Assembly: GCF_011059135.1 (NCBI RefSeq)
Contig: NZ_JAALGD010000003.1
Location: 213,881 to 277,880, forward strand
DNA: 64,000 bases
Source of the DNA: Brevibacillus sp. SYP-B805
GTDB taxonomy: Bacteria > Bacillota > Bacilli > Brevibacillales > Brevibacillaceae
Direction: 5' to 3'
Numbering within the stretch: position 1 is the stretch's first letter; each line of letters starts with the position of its first letter. The notes under the pieces were generated by a model. That model was not told the DNA's origin, searched no databases, and worked only from the letters and a program-made list of their open reading frames with translations. Of the stretch, positions 50,811 through 59,913 are shown one piece after another. The position numbers and the translations under genes are program-made.

Positions 50811-52331
50811 ATGTCCATTTCAACGCTGGAACAACGTGTTACCACCTTCCGGGAATACGTGAAGAAATTGGTCAGCTTCAACCAGGCTCTTGCCATCCTG
50901 CATTGGGATATGCGGGTAAAGGCGCCGCGCAAAGGGATGGAGGCGCGTTCCCAACTGATCGGGGTGCTCTCCGGCGAACAGTTTAAACTGGCGACGTCGG
51001 CCGAGCTGGAGGAACACCTGCAGGCATTGAGCGAACCCGACACCTACGCATCCCTCGATCTGGTTACCCGGCGCACGGTCGATGAGGTGAAAAAGGAGTT
51101 TGAACGCAGCAAGAAGCTCCCCGCCGACCGTTTCAAGGAGTTCGTCATCCTGACGGCCCAAGCCGGCACCGTCTGGGAGGAAGCCCGCGCCAAAAGCGAT
51201 TTCGCCATGTTCCGCCCCTATCTGGAAAAGATCGTGAAGTTCCAGCTCGAATTCATTGAGTACTGGGGGTACAAGGGAGCCAAGTACGATACCCTGCTGG
51301 ACATGTACGAGCCGGGCATGACCGTCGCCCAGCTGGACACCATGTTCGCCACCCTGCGCGAGAAAACGGTGGCGCTGGTGGAGGCGATCGCCGCCTCGCC
51401 GAACAAGCCGGATATCAGCTTCCTGACCCAGCCGTACGATGAAGCCGAGCAGGAGCAATTCGGCCGCTACATCCTGGAGAAGATCGGCTATGACTTCCAG
51501 GCGGGCCGCCTCGACCGCAGCGTTCACCCCTTCTGCACCTCCTTTGCGCCGGGCGATGTGCGGATCACGACCCGTTACTATCCGGACGATCTCCGGATGG
51601 CGCTGTTTGGCAGCATCCATGAAGCCGGACACGCCATCTACGAGCAAAACATCAATCCGGATCTCCTGGGCACGCCGCTGTGCGACGGCACCTCGATGGG
51701 CATCCACGAATCGCAGTCCCGCTTCTGGGAAAACATGATCGCCCGCAGCCTGCCGTTCTGGCAGCATTTCTACGGAGAGGCCGTCAAGCGCTTCCCCGCC
51801 CAGCTTGCGGGAGTCAGCTTGGAGCAGTTCTACCGCGGCATCAACCAGGTGACGCCGTCGTTCATCCGCGTGGAAGCCGATGAACTGACCTACAATCTGC
51901 ACATCATGATCCGCTACGAGATTGAGAAAGGCCTGATTGAAGAGACGCTGGAGGTAGGGGACCTGCCGACGGTCTGGAACAGCAAGATGAAGGAGTATCT
52001 GGGCATTGTGCCGCCCAACGATCAGGAAGGCGTCCTGCAAGACGTTCACTGGTCCGGCGGCAGCTTCGGCTACTTCCCGACCTATTCGCTCGGCAATGTG
52101 TACGCGGCTCAGTTCGCCCACACCATGAAAAAGGAGATCGACGGTTTCGAAGAGCTGATTGCGGCCGGAGATTTTGCGCCGATTCGCGGCTGGCTGAAAG
52201 AGAAGATTCACCAGTACGGCAAGGTGAAGACGCCGAATGAGCTGCTGCAGGAGATCACCGGCGAGCTGACCAACGCCACCTATCTGGTTGACTATCTGGA
52301 GAACAAATACAAGGCGATTTATCGGCTGTAA
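50811..52331 (+). CDS. ypwA: Carboxypeptidase Taq (M32 family)
   Basis: A 506-residue zinc carboxypeptidase. The M32 zinc motif is SIHEAGHAIYEQN (about 270), followed by GIHESQSRFWENMI and the family blocks DVRITTRYYPDD and VEADELTYNLHIMIRYEIEK. It removes C-terminal residues except proline and is cytoplasmic. The ATG at 50811 has GAGGAGGGGC upstream, better than the ATG at 50793. It is divergent from prfC; TATAAT near 50757 is a possible -10. mug follows ten bases after the stop and may be cotranscribed. Confidence 0.95.
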   Translation: MSISTLEQRVTTFREYVKKLVSFNQALAILHWDMRVKAPRKGMEARSQLIGVLSGEQFKLATSAELEEHLQALSEPDTYASLDLVTRRTVDEVKKEFERSKKLPADRFKEFVILTAQAGTVWEEARAKSDFAMFRPYLEKIVKFQLEFIEYWGYKGAKYDTLLDMYEPGMTVAQLDTMFATLREKTVALVEAIAASPNKPDISFLTQPYDEAEQEQFGRYILEKIGYDFQAGRLDRSVHPFCTSFAPGDVRITTRYYPDDLRMALFGSIHEAGHAIYEQNINPDLLGTPLCDGTSMGIHESQSRFWENMIARSLPFWQHFYGEAVKRFPAQLAGVSLEQFYRGINQVTPSFIRVEADELTYNLHIMIRYEIEKGLIEETLEVGDLPTVWNSKMKEYLGIVPPNDQEGVLQDVHWSGGSFGYFPTYSLGNVYAAQFAHTMKKEIDGFEELIAAGDFAPIRGWLKEKIHQYGKVKTPNELLQEITGELTNATYLVDYLENKYKAIYRL

Positions 52332-52341
52332 GTGATGCGCC

Positions 52342-52926
52342 ATGTCCGATTTCCAAGACCGCTGGCTGCCCACCTACATCAAGCGCAATCTCACCGTCCT
52401 TTTTTGCGGGATCAACCCGGGCAGGGTGTCGGCCACCAAAGGCTTTCATTACGCCAACCCGGCCAATCTCTTTTGGCGCGGCCTGCATGAGGGCGGGTTA
52501 ACCCCCTACCGGCTGAAACCGGAAGAAACGGCGCAGCTGCTTGACTACGGCTACGGCATCACGGATCTGGTTTCCCGTCCCACCCGGTCCGCCGGGGATC
52601 TGACGCCCGCCGATTTTGCGGCGGGCAGGGAAGGATTCGTCCGGATGGTGCAGACATACCGCCCGCGTCTCATCTGTTTCAACGGGATTACCGCCTTCCG
52701 CCAGGCGACCGGCCGGCGGCATGAGCCCGTTTCCCCGGGATTGGTGCCCGGCCTCTTTTTCGGCAGTGCCGAGTGGCCGGGCTGCTCCGTCTTTGTCATT
52801 CCCTCCACCAGCGGTGCCAACGCCGCTTACAGCCGCGAAGAGAAAATCCGGAAGTTTCGCGAATTGAGCGACCTACTGATCGCCAAAGGCTGGCATCCCC
52901 TTCATCCGCGAGCAGCAGAACGGTGA
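52342..52926 (+). CDS. mug: Mismatch-specific uracil/thymine DNA glycosylase (Mug-like)
   Basis: A 194-residue UDG-fold protein. Motif 1 is LFCGINPGRVSATKGFHYAN (about 20-39) and motif 2 is IPSTSGANAAYS (about 153-164), with KPEETAQLLDYGYGITDLVS between them. This is the Mug/TDG group that removes U or T from G mismatches. The asparagine in GINPG is the catalytic position. The ribosome binding site is weak, which fits translational coupling to the carboxypeptidase gene upstream. Confidence 0.9.
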   Translation: MSDFQDRWLPTYIKRNLTVLFCGINPGRVSATKGFHYANPANLFWRGLHEGGLTPYRLKPEETAQLLDYGYGITDLVSRPTRSAGDLTPADFAAGREGFVRMVQTYRPRLICFNGITAFRQATGRRHEPVSPGLVPGLFFGSAEWPGCSVFVIPSTSGANAAYSREEKIRKFRELSDLLIAKGWHPLHPRAAER

Positions 52927-52993
52927 CCGCGGGTGTCGTTCTTCCTCCTTCCCCAGTAGGATAGGGTAAGGCTGTGTGCGGGAGGTACACGGA

Positions 52994-53983
52994 ATGAACG
53001 ACAAACTGATCAAGACATTGGCAAGGGAATACAACCTTGTCATCCACTCCTGGCGCGTGCTGCACAATACGCCCAAGTCGCTGGTGATCCGGCTGCAGAC
53101 GAACCGCGGCACCTTTTTCGCCAAATCCCTCTATGCTTCCGAAAAGCGGCAGCAGTTTATCCTCGAAGCCGAGGATTTCCTGCGTCAGCGGCGCATCTCC
53201 ATCCCGCCGGTGGAGAAAACAAAAGAGAATCAAGCATACATCATGTGGAACCATTCTCCCCTGCTCCTGCAGCATGGCGTCCCCGGCAGGCCCCCTGTGC
53301 TCCGCACCCCCTACAGCATCAGGCAGATCGGCTCCCTGCTCGGCCGGCTCCACGCCGCCTCCATCGGCTTCCGGTCAACGTCGGGAAAAACGTACAACGG
53401 CGCCCTGACGTGGGAGCAGGAATACGCCGCCGACCTGGCCCGCCTCAAAAGCTGGCTGGCGGATCACGAAGGCGTCAACCTGCCGAAAATCAGACTGATC
53501 CGCCGCCATCTTCCCTTTTTTCTGCGGGCGGGACGCCAGGTGCATCGGTGCCTGCAGCAATCGGCCTATTTCCGCATGTGGAAGGCGCAGCCGGAATACC
53601 TGCATCCCCTCTGCCACGGCGATTTTCACACGGGAAACCTGCTCCGCTGCGGCAGCACCTTGACGGTGATTGACTGGGAGGATGTGCGGTACGACTTTCC
53701 CTCCAAGGACTTGAGCCGGCTGCTTTACGTCCTGATGAGAAGAGACCGGTGCTGGCGCCCGGACCGCTGGGCGCTTCTCATCAACGCCTATCGGAAGCAG
53801 CATCCGCTCGACAAACAGGCCATGACCATGCTGTATCAGGATCTGGCTTTCCCTCATCTCGTGGAGCGTTTTGTACGGCGCAGGCTGTACAAGAGAATGA
53901 CGTGGCAGCAGATCCACCGCTTTCTGCGGATGGAACGGCAAAAAACGGCGTACATGCTGCGAAAAGCGAAGGCCCGGGCCTAA
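52994..53983 (+). CDS. CotS-family spore coat protein / phosphotransferase fold
   Basis: A 329-residue protein with the aminoglycoside-phosphotransferase kinase fold used by CotS, YtaA and YutH. The catalytic loop is PLCHGDFHTGNLL (about 203-215), followed by VIDWEDVRYDFPSKDLSRLL. The N-terminal lobe carries NRGTFFAKSLYASEKRQQ with the likely ATP lysine. CotS-type proteins are spore coat components or spore-associated kinases. GGGAGGTACACGG precedes ATG 52994. Repeat locus 5 starts right after the stop. Confidence 0.88.
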   Translation: MNDKLIKTLAREYNLVIHSWRVLHNTPKSLVIRLQTNRGTFFAKSLYASEKRQQFILEAEDFLRQRRISIPPVEKTKENQAYIMWNHSPLLLQHGVPGRPPVLRTPYSIRQIGSLLGRLHAASIGFRSTSGKTYNGALTWEQEYAADLARLKSWLADHEGVNLPKIRLIRRHLPFFLRAGRQVHRCLQQSAYFRMWKAQPEYLHPLCHGDFHTGNLLRCGSTLTVIDWEDVRYDFPSKDLSRLLYVLMRRDRCWRPDRWALLINAYRKQHPLDKQAMTMLYQDLAFPHLVERFVRRRLYKRMTWQQIHRFLRMERQKTAYMLRKAKARA

Positions 53984-53984
53984 A

Positions 53985-54145
53985 ATAACCCCGCCGACTT
54001 AAGCTAACGCTGGTGTCGGCGGGGGCCCCAGCCTTTCTATCTTCACTTTGTCGCTTTAAAGGACTTAAACATTCCGATATACTTATAAGTAACCCCACCC
54101 GGCCTAAGCTATCGCTGCGCCGGGTGGGGTCCCAACTTTCCTTCT
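53985..54145 (+). repeat. Palindromic repeat locus 5 (two simple units)
   Basis: Unit a (53985-54060): ACCCCGCCGAC, TTAAGCTAACGCTG, GTGTCGGCGGGGGCCCC, then CAGCCTTTCTATCTTCAC. Between the units lies ATTCCGATATACTTATAAG, similar to the sequence right of locus 3. Unit b (54090-54145): ACCCCACCCGGC, CTAAGCTATCGCTG, CGCCGGGTGGGGTCCC, AACTTTCC. The two units have different stems but the same central motif. Confidence 0.87.
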
Positions 54146-54186
54146 CCACTATCTCGTATTAATAATGCAATCGGGCCTTGTTTCTT

Positions 54187-56067
54187 CTAATGCAAACCAA
54201 CGGTGCGAAGGGCGCTCTGCGTGCGGCTGTCCGTAATCTCGTGGACGTAACGGGTCAGCTCCACGCTCATCTGATAGTAGTGAAACGGCGTTATCAGATA
54301 GATTCCGTTGAAATACCGCACCGCTTCATCCAGCAGTTCCTTGGCCATCGCGAGCCCTTCCTGACGCCCCGCTTCCCCCTGCAGGTTGCGCATTCGCGCC
54401 AGCGCGGAGGGGGACAGCTTGATGCCCGGCACCTCATTGTGCAGAAACTCGGCGTTGCGCCAGCTGGTCAGCGGCATGATCCCGATAAAGACCGGAATCC
54501 CGATTCCTTTGGTGGCATCGTGGATCAGCCGGATCGTCTCCGCATCGTAGACCGGCTGGGTCATGACGAAATCGGCCCCGGCCTCCACTTTTCGTTTCAA
54601 GCGGTCCACCGCCGCTTCGATCTTGCGGACATGCGGGTTGAAAGCGGCTCCCACCGTAAACTGCGCCTTCTGTTTCAGCGGGCGGCCGGAGAACGAAATC
54701 CCTTCGTTCAACTGCTTGATCATCCGGATCAGGTCAAACGACGTGACGTCAAAGACGGAACTGGCACCGGGCAGATCCCCGAATCGGGACGGGTCGCCGG
54801 TTACCACGAGCACCTGGTCGATGCCGAGCGCATGCAGCCCCATCAGATGCGACTGCTGGCCGATCAGATTGCGGTCGCGGCAGGCGATGTGAACGAGAGG
54901 GTCGATCCCGTACCGACTTTTCAAGATGGCGCCGAGCGCCATGTTGCTCATCCGCACGTTGGCGAGCGAGTTGTCCGCCATCGTGATGGCATCCACCCCC
55001 GCTTGATGCAGTTCGCAGCACCCGTGAAGAAAGTCGTCGATGTCCAAATCTTTCGGCGGATCAAACTCGACGATGACCGTATGCTGCTCTTTGACTTGTT
55101 CAACAATCGTGGGTTTGTGCCGCTGCGAAACGCTCTGAATCACATGCCCCTGCCGTTCCACTACGGCGATGTCGGGATTCACCCTGGCAAGCGGCTCCAT
55201 GCCGGAGAGCGCCTGCGCGATCGCGCGGATGTGGGCGGGGGTTGTCCCGCAGCATCCACCGATCAGGTGAATGCCCTGCTCCCGCAGCCGCAGCGCGCTC
55301 TCCGCGAAATATTCCGGCGATGACTTGTAGGCCAGCTCGCCATCGGACAGCCCCAGCCGTCCGGCGTTGGGAAAGGCGGAGAGCAGCACGTGGTCCGGCG
55401 TGACGGCCGATTCGAACGAACGCAGGATCTCCGCCGGCCCGAGACGACAGTTTAATCCAACGATGTCGGCCCCGGCCTCCTTCAGCTGCCTGAACGCTTC
55501 GGTCAGGGTATAGCCGTCCCGCGTTCTGCCCACCTCCAGCGTAGCCAGCTGGCTGATCACCGGCACATCGGTCAGGGAACGGATCACCTCCACCGCAAGC
55601 AGCAGTTCTTCCAGATCGAGGAAGGTTTCCAGCATGACGCCGTCCACCCCTGCGTGCAGGAGGGCGATGGCCTGCTCCTCGAATTGATCCCTGTACTCTT
55701 CCAGCGGCTTGATCCGCACGCGGCCGGCGATGATCGAGCCGATGCTGCCGACCACGAACGCATCATCTTTCGCCGCTTCCCTGGCGATGGTGACCGCCGC
55801 CCGGTTGATCCGGGTGACCTTGTTTTCCAGGCCATAGCGGGACAGGCTGTCCCGGTTGGCAGCGAACGTGTTGGTCTCAAGCAGCCGGGCTCCCGCGTTA
55901 TAGTAGGCGGTGTGTACATGGTAGACCAGCTGCGGATTGGTGATGCACAGTTCCTCGAAGCTGGTGCCCACCGGCACCCCCAGCTGATACAGCTGGGTAG
56001 CCATGGCACCGTCCCCCACCAGAATATGTTCCTGCAGATAGGCGCGCAAATCTCTTTTCTTCGTCAA
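54187..56067 (-). CDS. yitJ: Bifunctional homocysteine S-methyltransferase / 5,10-methylene-THF reductase (YitJ)
   Basis: A 626-residue fusion. Residues about 1-290 form a homocysteine methyltransferase barrel with zinc cysteines in VGLNCRLGPAEI and IGGCCGTTPAHIRAIAQAL. Residues about 325-626 form a methylene-THF reductase (HTVIVEFDPPKDLDIDDFL, later VLVVTGDPSRFGDLPGASS and ADFVMTQPVYDAE), making 5-methyl-THF. The start is TTG at 56067 with AGAAGGGA upstream. It lies 32 bases downstream of metH and should share its SAM-I riboswitch, so it can feed methyl-THF to MetH. Confidence 0.95.
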   Translation of the reverse strand: MTKKRDLRAYLQEHILVGDGAMATQLYQLGVPVGTSFEELCITNPQLVYHVHTAYYNAGARLLETNTFAANRDSLSRYGLENKVTRINRAAVTIAREAAKDDAFVVGSIGSIIAGRVRIKPLEEYRDQFEEQAIALLHAGVDGVMLETFLDLEELLLAVEVIRSLTDVPVISQLATLEVGRTRDGYTLTEAFRQLKEAGADIVGLNCRLGPAEILRSFESAVTPDHVLLSAFPNAGRLGLSDGELAYKSSPEYFAESALRLREQGIHLIGGCCGTTPAHIRAIAQALSGMEPLARVNPDIAVVERQGHVIQSVSQRHKPTIVEQVKEQHTVIVEFDPPKDLDIDDFLHGCCELHQAGVDAITMADNSLANVRMSNMALGAILKSRYGIDPLVHIACRDRNLIGQQSHLMGLHALGIDQVLVVTGDPSRFGDLPGASSVFDVTSFDLIRMIKQLNEGISFSGRPLKQKAQFTVGAAFNPHVRKIEAAVDRLKRKVEAGADFVMTQPVYDAETIRLIHDATKGIGIPVFIGIMPLTSWRNAEFLHNEVPGIKLSPSALARMRNLQGEAGRQEGLAMAKELLDEAVRYFNGIYLITPFHYYQMSVELTRYVHEITDSRTQSALRTVGLH

Positions 56068-56099
56068 CGCAATCCCTTCTCTCCACGATCATCATCGGC

Positions 56100-59000
56100 T
56101 TACGCTTCGATTACCGCCGGCGCCGCGTTGAAATACCGCGCCTCCGGATGAGCGAACACCATCGCCGACACAGACGCTTCCGGGTCCATCATATGCCCCT
56201 CCGTCAGCTGGACGCCGATATCCCCGGGTCTCAAGAGACGGAACAGCTTCTCCTGATCCTCCAGATTGGGACAGGCCGGATAGCCGAAGGAAACCCGGAT
56301 TCCCCGGTAGCGGGCCCCGAACCGCTCCTGCATCGTCATAACCGCCGGGTCCGGGAACCCCCAGACATCCCGCATCACATGGTGCACCCGCTCGGCAAAC
56401 GCCTCCGCCAGCTCCAGCGCCAATGCCTGCAGCACATGGGAGCGCAGGTAATCCCCCTGTTCCTTCAACCGGGCGGCCTGTTCCCGAATCCCTTGCCCCG
56501 CCGTCACCGCCAGGAAGCCGACATAATCCATCACGCTGCTTTCGACCGGCCGAAGGAAATCGGCGAGGCAGAGATACGGTTCTTCCGGCTGGCGGGGGAA
56601 GGAGAAGCGTTCCAGTACCCGGCTGTGATCCTGCGGGTCGTAGACGAGGATATCATCGCCGTCCGCCTGGGCCGGGAAAAATTGATACATGCCGTGGGCC
56701 TGGATGATGCCCGCCTCTCTCGCTTCCCGCAGGATCTCTTCCACGACGCTGTACAGCTCCTGCACTTTCGCGTCCCCCTGTTCCAGCAGCTTCTCCACAT
56801 TGCCCCGGACCCCCAGGTGCTTGCCCAGCAGCATGCGCAGGTTCAGGTAGGGCTGCAGATGAGCGATCGGATAATGCTTCAGCACATGCCGGTCCAAATC
56901 GGGCGGCACCATGACAGGCGCCGTCCGGCTGACGGCCGAACGCTTTACGCCCGTTTTCTTCGCTTCCGTTTTCGCCTGTTCGCCGGCTTCTTCTTGCAAC
57001 GCCTCCCGGTAAGCCTGCTGCTCCTGCCGCAACGCCTCCCTCTGCTCGGGATCCATCAGCTTGTTGGCCAGATCCAGGCCGTCCATGGCATCTTTCGCAT
57101 ACACGACGATGCCGTTGTATTCAGGAGCGATCCGGTTGGAGGTAAACTTGCGGGTCAGCGCCGCACCTCCCACCAGCATGGGAACGTCAATGCCTGCCGC
57201 GCGCAGATCCTGCGCGGTAATCACCATCTGTTGGGCCGATTTCACCAGGAGGCCGGACAGCCCGATGGCATCCGGCTTTTCCTCGCGGCAGGCCGCAATC
57301 AACTGCTCGGGCGGCACCTTGATCCCCAGGTTCACCACTTCGTAGCCATTGTTGGCGAGGATGATTTCCACCAGATTCTTGCCGATATCGTGCACGTCGC
57401 CCTTGACCGTCGCCAGCAGGATTTTCCCCTTGGTGGCGCTCTCCGTTTTCTCCATGAACGGCTCAAGGAAGGAGACGGCGGCTTTCATGACCTCCGCGCT
57501 CTGCAGCACCTCCGCGACGATCAGCTGGTTGCCGTTGAACAGGCGACCCACCTCCTCCATGCCGGCCATGAGCGGACCGTTGATGATCTCCAGCGGCGAA
57601 TAGGTTTCGAGGGCCTGCTGCAAATCGGGGATCAGCCCGTCTTTGGTGCCTTCGATCACATAGCGGGCCAAACGTTCCTCCAGGGTGAGCGTGGAGATCG
57701 CCTGGGCCGTCTCCTTTTTCTTCTGCCGGTAGAATTCCGTAAAGGCGGCCAGCGTCTGGTCGTTGGTGTCAAACAGCAACGCTTCCGCCAGCTTCCGCTC
57801 CTCTTCCGGAATGGATGCGTAGCGCTCCAGCCTTTCCGTGTTGACGATCGCGTAATCGAGCCCGGCCTTCGTGGTATGGTACAGGAAGACCGCATTCAGC
57901 ACCTCGCGCCCCGCCGGCGGAAGGCCGAAGGAGACGTTGCTGATGCCGAGAATCGTTTTGCAGGCGGGAAAGGCTTCCTTGATCAGCCGGATCCCTTCCA
58001 CCGTTTCAAGCGCGGAGCCAATATACTGCTCATCCCCCGTTCCCACCGGAAAAACAAGCGGGTCGAAGATGATGTCCTGCGGATTGACCCCGTACTGGTT
58101 GACCAGCAGCTCGTAGGAACGTTTGGCCACTTCCAGCTTCCGCTCCCGGCTGACCGCCATGCCCGTCTCATCGATCGTGCCGACGACCACCGCCGCCCCG
58201 TAACGATGGATGAGCGGCACCACTTCGTCAAACCGCTTCAGCCCGTCCTCCAGGTTGATCGAGTTGATGATGGCTTTCCCCTGCGAATGGATAAGCCCCA
58301 GCTCCATGACGCGCGGGTCGGTGGAGTCGATCATCAGCGGTGCCTTCACTTTTTTGGTGACAAACTGCAGGAAACGCTCCATGTCGGCATATTCGTCCCG
58401 ATCGGGGTCGGCCAGACAGATGTCGATGATCTGCGCCCCGCCGCGCACCTGCGCCCGGGCGATATCAGACGCTTCCTCATACCGGCCGGCCGCGATCAGG
58501 TCGCGGAATTTTTTCGAACCGATCACGTTGGTGCGCTCCCCGACCAAGAGCGGGCGATTCTCCTCTTCCACGTAAACGACGTCGATACCGGAGACGGCGC
58601 TGATCGGACGCGGGGAAGCCTGGCGGGGTTTGTACCCTTTCAGCGCTTCCGCCAGGGCACGGATGTGATCCGGCGTCGTGCCGCAGCAGCCGCCCGCCAC
58701 GTTCAGCCAGCCGCGTTCGGCAAAGGCCGCCATCTTGGCTGCCAGCGCTTGCGGCGATTCGTGGTAATGGCCGTTTTCATCCGGCAGCCCGGCGTTTGGA
58801 TAGCAGCTCACCCCGCACTGAGCCAGCCCGGCCAACGTGCGCAGGTGATCGCGCATGAACTCGGGTCCCGTCGCGCAGTTCAGCCCGACCGTTACCGGTT
58901 TCAGATGCGCGATCGAGACGTAAAATGCTTCAATATTCTGACCGGCAAGCGTTGTTCCCATCGGCTCGATGGTTCCGGAGATCATGACCGGCACTTCATA

Positions 59001-59552
59001 GCCCAGTTCGGCAAACGCCCTGCGGATCCCGATGCCCCCCGCCTTCACGTTGAGCGTATCCTGGGCGGTCTCCAGCAGGAGAACATCCACGCCGCCCAGC
59101 AGCAGCCCTTTTGCCTGCCGATAGTACGCTTCGACCAGCTGCTCGAACGTCACGCCGCCTGTGAGGGAGAGCGTCTTGGTGGTCGGTCCCATGGCACCCG
59201 CCACGAAGCGCGGCCATTCGTCCGTCGAACAGGCGTCCGCCGCCTCCCGGGCCAGCTTGGCCGCCGCGATGTTTAGCTCGATGTCCCGGTCAGCCACGTC
59301 GTATTCGGCGAGGACGACCGACGTCGCTCCGAAGGTGTTGGTTTCGATGATATCCGCCCCGGCCTCCAGATAGGTCTCGTGGATGCGGCGGATCACATCG
59401 GGACGAGTCACGTTCAACAGCTCGTTGCAGCCCTCGTACGCTTCTCCCCCGAAATCGGCTGCGGTCAATCCGGCCTGCTGCAGCATGGTGCCCATTGCCC
59501 CGTCGATGATCAATATTTTTTCGGCCAACCGTTCGGTAAATGTTTTCTTCAT
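56100..59552 (-). CDS. metH: Cobalamin-dependent methionine synthase
   Basis: An 1150-residue four-module enzyme that moves methyl from 5-methyl-THF through cobalamin to homocysteine. Residues 1-310 bind homocysteine (zinc cysteines in GLNCATG and VAGGCCGTTPDHI). Residues about 335-600 are the pterin barrel (LVGERTNVIGSKKF). Residues about 640-870 bind cobalamin, with the lower-ligand His in GDVHDIGKNL. The C-terminal SAM-dependent reactivation domain has FGYPACPNLEDQEKLFRLL. Length is normal. The ATG at 59552 has AGAAGGGAAAGC upstream. A SAM-I riboswitch lies in the leader. yitJ follows. Confidence 0.97.
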   Translation of the reverse strand: MKKTFTERLAEKILIIDGAMGTMLQQAGLTAADFGGEAYEGCNELLNVTRPDVIRRIHETYLEAGADIIETNTFGATSVVLAEYDVADRDIELNIAAAKLAREAADACSTDEWPRFVAGAMGPTTKTLSLTGGVTFEQLVEAYYRQAKGLLLGGVDVLLLETAQDTLNVKAGGIGIRRAFAELGYEVPVMISGTIEPMGTTLAGQNIEAFYVSIAHLKPVTVGLNCATGPEFMRDHLRTLAGLAQCGVSCYPNAGLPDENGHYHESPQALAAKMAAFAERGWLNVAGGCCGTTPDHIRALAEALKGYKPRQASPRPISAVSGIDVVYVEEENRPLLVGERTNVIGSKKFRDLIAAGRYEEASDIARAQVRGGAQIIDICLADPDRDEYADMERFLQFVTKKVKAPLMIDSTDPRVMELGLIHSQGKAIINSINLEDGLKRFDEVVPLIHRYGAAVVVGTIDETGMAVSRERKLEVAKRSYELLVNQYGVNPQDIIFDPLVFPVGTGDEQYIGSALETVEGIRLIKEAFPACKTILGISNVSFGLPPAGREVLNAVFLYHTTKAGLDYAIVNTERLERYASIPEEERKLAEALLFDTNDQTLAAFTEFYRQKKKETAQAISTLTLEERLARYVIEGTKDGLIPDLQQALETYSPLEIINGPLMAGMEEVGRLFNGNQLIVAEVLQSAEVMKAAVSFLEPFMEKTESATKGKILLATVKGDVHDIGKNLVEIILANNGYEVVNLGIKVPPEQLIAACREEKPDAIGLSGLLVKSAQQMVITAQDLRAAGIDVPMLVGGAALTRKFTSNRIAPEYNGIVVYAKDAMDGLDLANKLMDPEQREALRQEQQAYREALQEEAGEQAKTEAKKTGVKRSAVSRTAPVMVPPDLDRHVLKHYPIAHLQPYLNLRMLLGKHLGVRGNVEKLLEQGDAKVQELYSVVEEILREAREAGIIQAHGMYQFFPAQADGDDILVYDPQDHSRVLERFSFPRQPEEPYLCLADFLRPVESSVMDYVGFLAVTAGQGIREQAARLKEQGDYLRSHVLQALALELAEAFAERVHHVMRDVWGFPDPAVMTMQERFGARYRGIRVSFGYPACPNLEDQEKLFRLLRPGDIGVQLTEGHMMDPEASVSAMVFAHPEARYFNAAPAVIEA

Positions 59553-59581
59553 TTGCTTTCCCTTCTTTCCCTAACCCGCAA

Positions 59582-59736
59582 TAAAAAATCCTCTTCTTTG
59601 AAACAGAAGAGGATCACGCGCACGGTTCGCACATCCTCTTATCTTTCAAAGCGGGTGTCGCTTTGCTGGAATTGGCACCTGAAATCGGTTGCCGAGGCTT
59701 CATTGGGCCAGTCCCTCCGCCTCTCTGGATAAGAGT
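59582..59736 (-). ncRNA. SAM-I (S-box) riboswitch upstream of metH
   Basis: The minus strand shows the S-box order CTTATCCAGAGAGGCGGAGG, GACTGGCCCAATGAAGCCTC, GGCAACC, GGTGCCAATTCCAGC and closing AAAGATAAGAGG. A terminator follows at 59583-59614 (ATCCTCTTCT pairing with AGAAGAGGAT, then TTTTTTAT). High SAM should end transcription before metH and yitJ. CCTCTTATC at the end of the aptamer can also pair with the terminator arm, the usual antiterminator switch. Confidence 0.95.
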
Positions 59737-59761
59737 TGGAACAATATTCGAATTTGAAAGT

Positions 59762-59790
59762 ATCTTATCATCGCGCATGCGCTGCGTCAA
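59762..59790 (-). promoter_or_regulatory. metH-yitJ promoter
   Basis: On the minus strand TTGACG (-35, 59785-59790) and TAAGAT (-10, 59762-59767) are separated by 17 bases. The SAM-I aptamer begins about 26 bases downstream. Confidence 0.7.
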
Positions 59791-59913
59791 CCTGGAATTG
59801 CGGAAAATGCTTCCGTGCCCGCCGCCTATTTTAGGCAGGGGGAGGCATCCGCCCACAACAAACTACGCAAACGCGTATAGACTACAGTATAACCGAAAGG
59901 AGGGGGAACCACT

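Noticed and set aside
56148..59276. A 1042-codon open frame on the plus strand opposite metH
   Set aside because: It is the antisense shadow of metH in GC-rich DNA: composition is rich in Arg, His and Gln, it has no ribosome binding site, and metH itself has clear domains.
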